64,000 nt of DNA from Streptomyces thinghirensis (lineage in GTDB: Bacteria > Actinomycetota > Actinomycetia > Streptomycetales > Streptomycetaceae), in the NCBI GenBank assembly GCA_021502835.1, contig JAKFGP010000013.1:1-64000 (forward strand), given 5' to 3'. Below, piece by piece: positions 59,645 to 64,000 of this stretch (position 1 is its first letter; every line of letters starts with the position of its first letter). A program made the position numbers and the translations under genes. The notes beneath the pieces were generated by a model. The model saw only the letters and a program-made list of their open reading frames with translations, had not been told where the DNA came from and ran no database searches.

Positions 59645-60623
59645 TCAGTCTCCCGGCCCGGGATCCGGCCGCACCGGCGTACGGATGCCGGCCCGGGCGC
59701 CGCCTCCAGCTGCGCGGCGAACGCGATGCCGAGGAAGAGCGCCACGGCGGTGAGGTTCGCCCACAGCAGCAGCGCGATGAAGGCGGTCAGCGGACCGTAG
59801 ACGGCACCGAAGGCGCCGCTGTGCCCGACGTACAGCGCGAGCAGCCAGGTCGCCGAGACCCACAGCACGAGGTGGACCGCCGAACCGAAGGCCAGCCAGG
59901 TGTAGCCGGGCTGGTCGCGGCGGGGCGACCAGCGCAGGATCACCGCCGAGGCGACCCAGGCCAGCAGCAGTCCTCGCCGGCAACTCCAGCACGCTCCACC
60001 ACCCCGGTGCCGCCGCCCCGGTCGCCGACGGAGCGGGCCACGGCGTCCCCGACGGCCTCACCGGCGACGAGCACGAGGAACCCCAGCACCATGGGCAGGC
60101 CGGCGGTGAGCGCGGAGCACCAGCGCCCTCGCGTACTTGCGGTGGACGGGGCGGTCGCGCTCGATGCCGTAGATGCGGTTGGCGCCGCGCTCGATCTGGC
60201 CCATGGCCGAAGCGAGGTTCAGTACGGCGAACGCCAGCCCCAGCCACTGGTGCGAGCGTGCTCCACGCGTCGCTGTCGGCGCACTGCGCCGGGTGCCCTC
60301 GAACGCCTTCTCCACGACGTCGGCACTGGCGCCCGGCACGATCCGGCCGAGGGTGAGCTCGACGACCCGCTAAACCCACGCCCTCGGTGTGCACCGACGT
60401 GGCGAGGCCGACGAGCACGATGGTGAACGGGACCAGGCCGAGCACCACCTGGAAGGCGAGGGCCCGCGCGTTGGTGAAGCCGTCCGCGTAACGGAAGCGG
60501 GCGAAGGAGTCGGTCAGCAGCCGCAGGCCCGCCGTACCGGCGCAGGGCGGTCAGGGCTTCGTCTCCGGAGAGTTCGTCTCCGAGCATGTCCCGGGTCTGC
60601 GGGACGTGTACGGCGGTTCCCAC
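59645..60623 (-). CDS. YihY/BrkB family membrane protein
   Basis: GTG 60623 opens GTAVHVPQTRDMLGDELSGD, EALTALRRYGG, then TDSFARFRYADGFTNARALA, FQVVLGLVPFTIVLVGLATS, VHTEGVG, RIVPGASADVVEKAFEGTRR, WLGLAFAVLNLASAMGQIER, GANRIYGIERDRPVHRKYAR, a mid helix around GLPMVLGFLVLVAGEAVGDA, LRWSPRRDQPGYTWLAFGSA, VHLVLWVSATWLLALYVGHS, GAFGAVYGPLTAFIALLLWA and NLTAVALFLGIAFAAQLEAA. It is clearly a paralogue of the gene at 10336-11136, and longer. Function unknown. It ends RPDPGPGD. Confidence 0.87.
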
Positions 60624-60844
60624 GCGGTGCGGCTGCTCCTCGTGTCGGGGGCGGGACGGGCGAGGCGGAGGTCCTCCACCCGTGCGCATGCCCCGTGAAC
60701 GAGCCGGCAGCGCGCACGGGACGACCTCCCACCTCGACGGCGTCGCCGTGTTGACCGGGGACACCCGTGGGCGTGCACTTGTCCCCTCCACCCCCGCCTC
60801 CCGTTTCCGCCGGCCGGCGGACGGGCAGTCCCCGGCGGGGGAGC

Positions 60845-60896
60845 CGAGGGGCGGCCCCGGACGTTCGATGAGCCGAACGTCCGGGGCCGCCCCTCG
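60845..60896. terminator. Long perfect hairpin downstream of the ABC ATPase gene
   Basis: The arms 60845-60867 and 60874-60896 are perfectly complementary over 23 bases around the loop atgagc. It lies about 22 bases after the ABC ATPase stop (minus strand), so it ends that transcript. Confidence 0.93.
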
Positions 60897-60917
60897 CACG
60901 GCTCCGAACGACATTCC

Positions 60918-61751
60918 CTAGGCGTGGCTTCGGCGGCCCGAGTAGGCCGACCAGCGGCCGTCGCGCCTGGACACCGTGATGTCGCGGCCGAAGCAGGCGG
61001 TCAGGAGGGAGTCGGTCAGGACACCGTCCACGGCCCCCTGGGACAGGACCCGGCCCTCGCGCAGGAGCAGGCCGTGGCTGACGGCCGGGAACAGCTCCTC
61101 CAGATGGTGGGTGACCGTCACGGTGGCCAGTCGCCGGCGCCCCTCGGCCAGTTGGTGCATGGCCTCGACGAGATCCTCGCGGGACGGCAGGTCCAGGGCG
61201 TTGAACGGCTCGTCCAGGAGCAGCAGGGCCGGGTCGGCCATCAGCGCCCTGGCGATGAGGACGCGCGCCCGCTGCCCGCCCGAGCAGACACCGTACGGCC
61301 GGGCGGTCAGTTCCTTGATGCCGAGTTCGGTGAGGAGGTCGTGGGCCCGGAGCCGGACCTCGTCGTCGTACGTCCGCCACAGGGCTGCACGGTGCCGCTG
61401 TGACCGGTGAGCACGACGGCGTGGGCGGTAGGTCCTCGCGGCACCCGCTGGGCGGAGCTGATATGGCCGATGCGTGCCCGGAGCTCACGGACGTCCACCC
61501 GACCGAGCCGGCTGCCGAGGACCTCGACGGTGCCGGTCGTGGGGTGCATGAGCGCGCCGAGCAGCCGCAGCAGGGTGGTCTTGCCGGCGCCGTTGGCTCC
61601 CAGCAGGGCCCAGTGCTCTCCCGGCCGGACCGTCCAGTCGACCCCGTCGAGGATCAGATGGTCCGTCGTGGCGGCGGACGCTCACGTCCTGGAGCCGCAG
61701 GACGGCGGCCTCGTACTCGTCCACCGTTGACTCGACTGTCTGCCCGGCCAT
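60918..61751 (-). CDS. ABC transporter ATP-binding protein (YlmA/molybdate-iron type)
   Basis: MAGQTVESTVDEYEAAVLRL, QDVSVR opens the domain. The Walker A region is frame-shifted (WALLGANGAGKTTLLRLLGA when joined). Then GALMHPTTGTVEVLGSRLGR, VDVRELRARIGHISSAQRVP, TAHAVVLTGHSGTVQPLW, LLTELGIKELTARPYGVCSG (signature, with C-S-G-G-Q-R), ARVLIARALMADPALLLLDE, PFNALDLPSREDLVEAMHQL, TVTVTHHLEELFPAVSHGLL and FGRDITVSRRDGRWSAYSGR. About 270 residues. Similar stand-alone ATPases occur without a linked permease, as here. Confidence 0.88.
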
Positions 61752-61876
61752 AGCGGAACTCCTTCGCGCGGGACGCCGATCGTTCACGGGGAACGGTAGA
61801 TGCATCCACCACGCGCCTGCCGGGCCGTCCGGTTCCTGGACGGCCCGGTCCGCTCCACGCCGGAGACGGGTCAGGG

Positions 61877-62607
61877 TCAGACGCCCGCCACCGACTGGAT
61901 CCACGAGCGGTAGGCGGTCACGTTCGTGTACGCGGTGGTGGTCTGCCGGTCGCTGGTCGAGGCGACTCCCACCCGGACGCCGCCGGCCATCATCGGGCCG
62001 CCGGAGTCGCCGCCCGCGGTGATGCCGTCACCGGGGCGGGCGCAGATCGCCTGGCCGTAGTAGGCGTCGTAGCAGCCGCGGGTGACGGTCAGGTTGGCGA
62101 CCTTCAGGTACCGGGACTGGCAGTTGATCTCCGAGCCGCACCGGGAGGTGGCGCCCCAGCCGTAGACCTGCACGCCCTGGCCGACCCGCACCGTGCCAGG
62201 CTGCCCGAGCTGTGCGTAGGAGGCGGACACGGAGCGGTCGAGGCCGGACCAGCGCGAGGTCCGACGAGGAGTGGGTGACGGTCTGGACGCCGTTCGCCAC
62301 GGTGCCGCCGGAGCTCTGGTCGAGGCTGCCGATGCGGAAGGAGAGGTTTCCGCCGCTCACGCAGTGCTTGGCGGTCAGGATCCAGGTGGGGGAGATGATG
62401 GTCGATGAGCAGGTCTGGGTTCCGTTGGAGAACAGCCGGGCCGCCCAGGGGGCGTTCTGCGCGTAGCCGCCGCCGATGATCGGCTGGGGGCCGCCGTCAC
62501 CGGGCCGGGGCTCCGCCGCGGAGGCGCTGGGTGCGAGCGCGAGGGGCGGACAGCAGGGCTGCCATGAGAGCGGCCGCCAAGGTGGGGACGAGTCTGGATA
62601 TGCGCAA
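61877..62607 (-). CDS. Secreted trypsin-like serine protease (S1)
   Basis: TTG 62607 after gaggagcc gives RISRLVPTLAAALMAALLSA, a signal peptide, then a short propeptide. The mature domain is PIIGGGYAQNAPWAARLFSN, GTQTCSSTIISPTWILTAKH (catalytic His), CVSGGNLSFRIGSLDQSSGG, SSSDLALVRL (Asp), SYAQLGQPGTVRVGQGVQVY, GWGATSRCGSEINCQSRYLK, VANLTVTRGCYDAYYGQAIC, DGITAGGDSGGPMMAGGVRV (Ser), and the end VTAYRSWIQSVAGV. Six cysteines fit three disulfides. The family is abundant in Streptomyces secretomes. Confidence 0.92.
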
Positions 62608-62707
62608 GGCTCCTCGATTCCGACGACACGCGTGGGGGCGCGTGTTGATGTGTGGGGGCGCCGCTCAGCATGTCGGGCGCGGATCCGGGGCCACCAATCC
62701 CGACTTC

Positions 62708-64000
62708 TCATAACGCGCCGTTATGGCGGGGCCCGCCGGCCGGCGGAGCCTGCCGGCCGGCCCGGTGGGTCGGTTCAGGCCGGCCGGCGAGGCCGGTGCG
62801 TCCTCTGTCGCGCACGGTCATCAGCAGGGTCCGGGGCCGTACGGTGGCCGGCGTCAGCGACGGCCGCACCGTCCGACCGGGAGCCGGTTCCAGCCGCACC
62901 CGCCGGATGATCGTGGCGATGGCGGTGACGAGTTCGGTGAGGGCGAACCGGTCACCGATGCACTTGTGCTTGCCCGCGCCGAAGGGCAGGAACGCGTGCG
63001 TGGGCCGGGGCTGGTCGCTGTCCAGCCAGCGGTCGGGGTCGAACCTCAGCGGATCCGGGAAGAGTCCGGGGTCGCGGTGGAGTGCGTGCTGGCAGTAGGC
63101 GAGTTCGGTCCCGGCGGGCACGGTCCACGGTCCGAGCCGGGTCTCGGTGACGGTGCGGCGGGTGACGAGCCACCCGGTGTGGTGCAGCCGCAGGGTCTCG
63201 TCGACGACCCTCTTCAAGTACGGTAGCCGGCCCAGGTCGTCGAAGGTGACCGGCCGGTCGCCGAGCACCTCGTCGAGTTCGTCCAGCACCCGCGCCTCCA
63301 CACCGGGGTTCCGGGCGAGCTCGTACAGCGCCCAGGACAGCACCGAGGCGGTGGTCTCGGTGCCGGCCACGGCCAGGGTGAGGATCTCGGAGGAGATCTG
63401 GTGGCCGGTCAGCGGCCGGCCGGTCTCTCGTCGGTGGTGCGCAGGAGCAGGGAGAGCATGTCGCCGGTGGCGTGGCCGGAGGCCTGGAGGTCGGTGACGG
63501 CCTCGGTCGATGGTGGCCCGTATGGCGTCGCGTGCCGCGGTGAAGCGGCGGTTGACGGGCAGCGGCAGGCGCTCGATCCAGTCGGGCAGCATGACCCGGG
63601 CGCCGACGCCGTTCATCACCACCGAGAGGTCCGCGCGCAGCCGGCGGAACGTGGTGTCGTCGAGGCTGCCGGAGAAGACGGTCTTGGCCAGCATGTTCAG
63701 GGCTGAGCCCGACCATGGCCTCGCGCACGTCGAGTACGCGGCCCGGGACCCAGCCGGCGACGGCGGCCTCGGTCTCGCCGCGCATGGTGTCGACGTAGCG
63801 GGCGATCTCGTCGCGGGCGAAGGCCGGTTGGAGCTGGCGTCGTCTGCGGACGTGGGCCTGGCCGGCGCGGTGACGACGGAGTCGCCCAGCAACTGGCCCC
63901 ATCTTCTCGAAGAACCGCCCTTTGTCGAGGCTCGGTCCGAGGTCGGTCAGCAGGGTGCGGATGAGGTCGGGGGTCCTGGACGACCAGTGTGCGGGTGCCG
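62708..64000 (-). CDS. Cytochrome P450, 5' end beyond the window
   Basis: At least 430 residues are present; the N-terminus lies beyond 64000. The visible parts are LVVQDPDLIRTLLTDLGPSL, KGRFFEKMGQLLGDSVVTA, ALNMLAKTVFSG, LRADLSVVMNGVGARVMLPD, WIERLPLPVNRRFTAARDAI, the I-helix SSEILTLAVAGTETTASVLS, ELDEVLGDRPVTFDDLGRLP, YLKRVVDETLRLHHTGWLVT (ExxR), RTVTETRLGPWTVPAGTELA, YCQHALHRDPGLFPDPLRFD, PDRWLDSDQPRPTHAFLPFG and the heme loop FGAGKHKCIGDRFALTELVT. It resembles the terpene-hydroxylase P450s of actinomycetes. No terpene synthase is visible in this window. Confidence 0.9.

Overview
The window is high-GC actinobacterial DNA, almost certainly Streptomyces. The support is a conservon (cvnA-E with paired CYP157/CYP154-type P450s), an NsrR-HmpA pair with hmpA-type operators, a snapalysin with its divergent LysR gene, SchA/CurD and MpaB/DUF2236 proteins, DUF5949, S-adenosyl methyltransferases of the Methyltransf_19 type, and overwhelming third-position G/C. 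There are no rRNA or tRNA genes, CRISPR arrays, transposases or phage genes that I can see.

Two technical facts govern how it must be read. Bases 1-116 are not genomic: they match an Oxford Nanopore rapid-kit sequencing adapter, rapid barcode 05 and the transposon end. The rest behaves like uncorrected nanopore sequence. Almost every gene longer than about 300 bp carries one or more single-base indels, so one protein is spread over two or three reading frames. Gene limits here were set by joining frames on family homology; individual stop codons, missing residues and unusual starts should be distrusted until polished.

Layout. 0.2-3.3 kb: spore-photoproduct-lyase-family radical SAM protein, small membrane protein, S-adenosyl methyltransferase, sugar O-acetyltransferase. 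3.5-6.4 kb: secreted GH30 glycosidase with lectin domain behind twin LacI-type operators, and a SigB/F-type sigma factor lacking a clear region 4. 6.6-13.6 kb: pyruvate-oxidase-like TPP enzyme with an SDR, PepSY lipoprotein, YihY protein, and a glucose dehydrogenase plus enolase-superfamily dehydratase pair (possible non-phosphorylative sugar oxidation). 13.7-19.7 kb: conservon of six overlapping genes. 19.8-26.4 kb: cation/proton antiporter, GAF-ANTAR protein, NarL-type two-component system, ABC exporter, cupin protein. 26.5-28.3 kb: nsrR-hmpA nitric oxide module. 28.3-32.6 kb: CbiZ, snapalysin and its LysR regulator, PepSY protein. 32.7-38.2 kb: benzoylformate (mandelate-type) catabolism with transporter, aldehyde dehydrogenase, decarboxylase and divergent LysR regulator.

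38.2-48 kb: peptidase E, small Ala-rich protein, phosphoglucomutase, LysR regulator, methyltransferase, anti-sigma kinase, lipoprotein, PAS/GAF/PP2C phosphatase, tandem repeats, alpha/beta hydrolase. 48.2-53.3 kb: repeat surface protein with a class F sortase, SchA/CurD protein convergent with a polyketide-type O-methyltransferase, secreted beta-helix protein. 53.4-55.4 kb: membrane-anchored Mrr-like nuclease, isochorismatase-fold hydrolase, DUF5949. 55.5-58.2 kb: DapA/NanA-family aldolase and NanT-like transporter (probable sialic acid or related keto-sugar use) with a GntR-like remnant. 58.3-64 kb: Rpf-like transglycosylase, MpaB-family protein, second YihY protein, ABC ATPase, secreted trypsin-like protease, and a P450 that runs off the right edge.

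I did not find a wholly undescribed system. The most interesting biology is the conservon, the sortase/repeat-protein pair, the orphan SchA/CurD-methyltransferase pair and the membrane Mrr nuclease. The most important observation for any user is the adapter and the error load.
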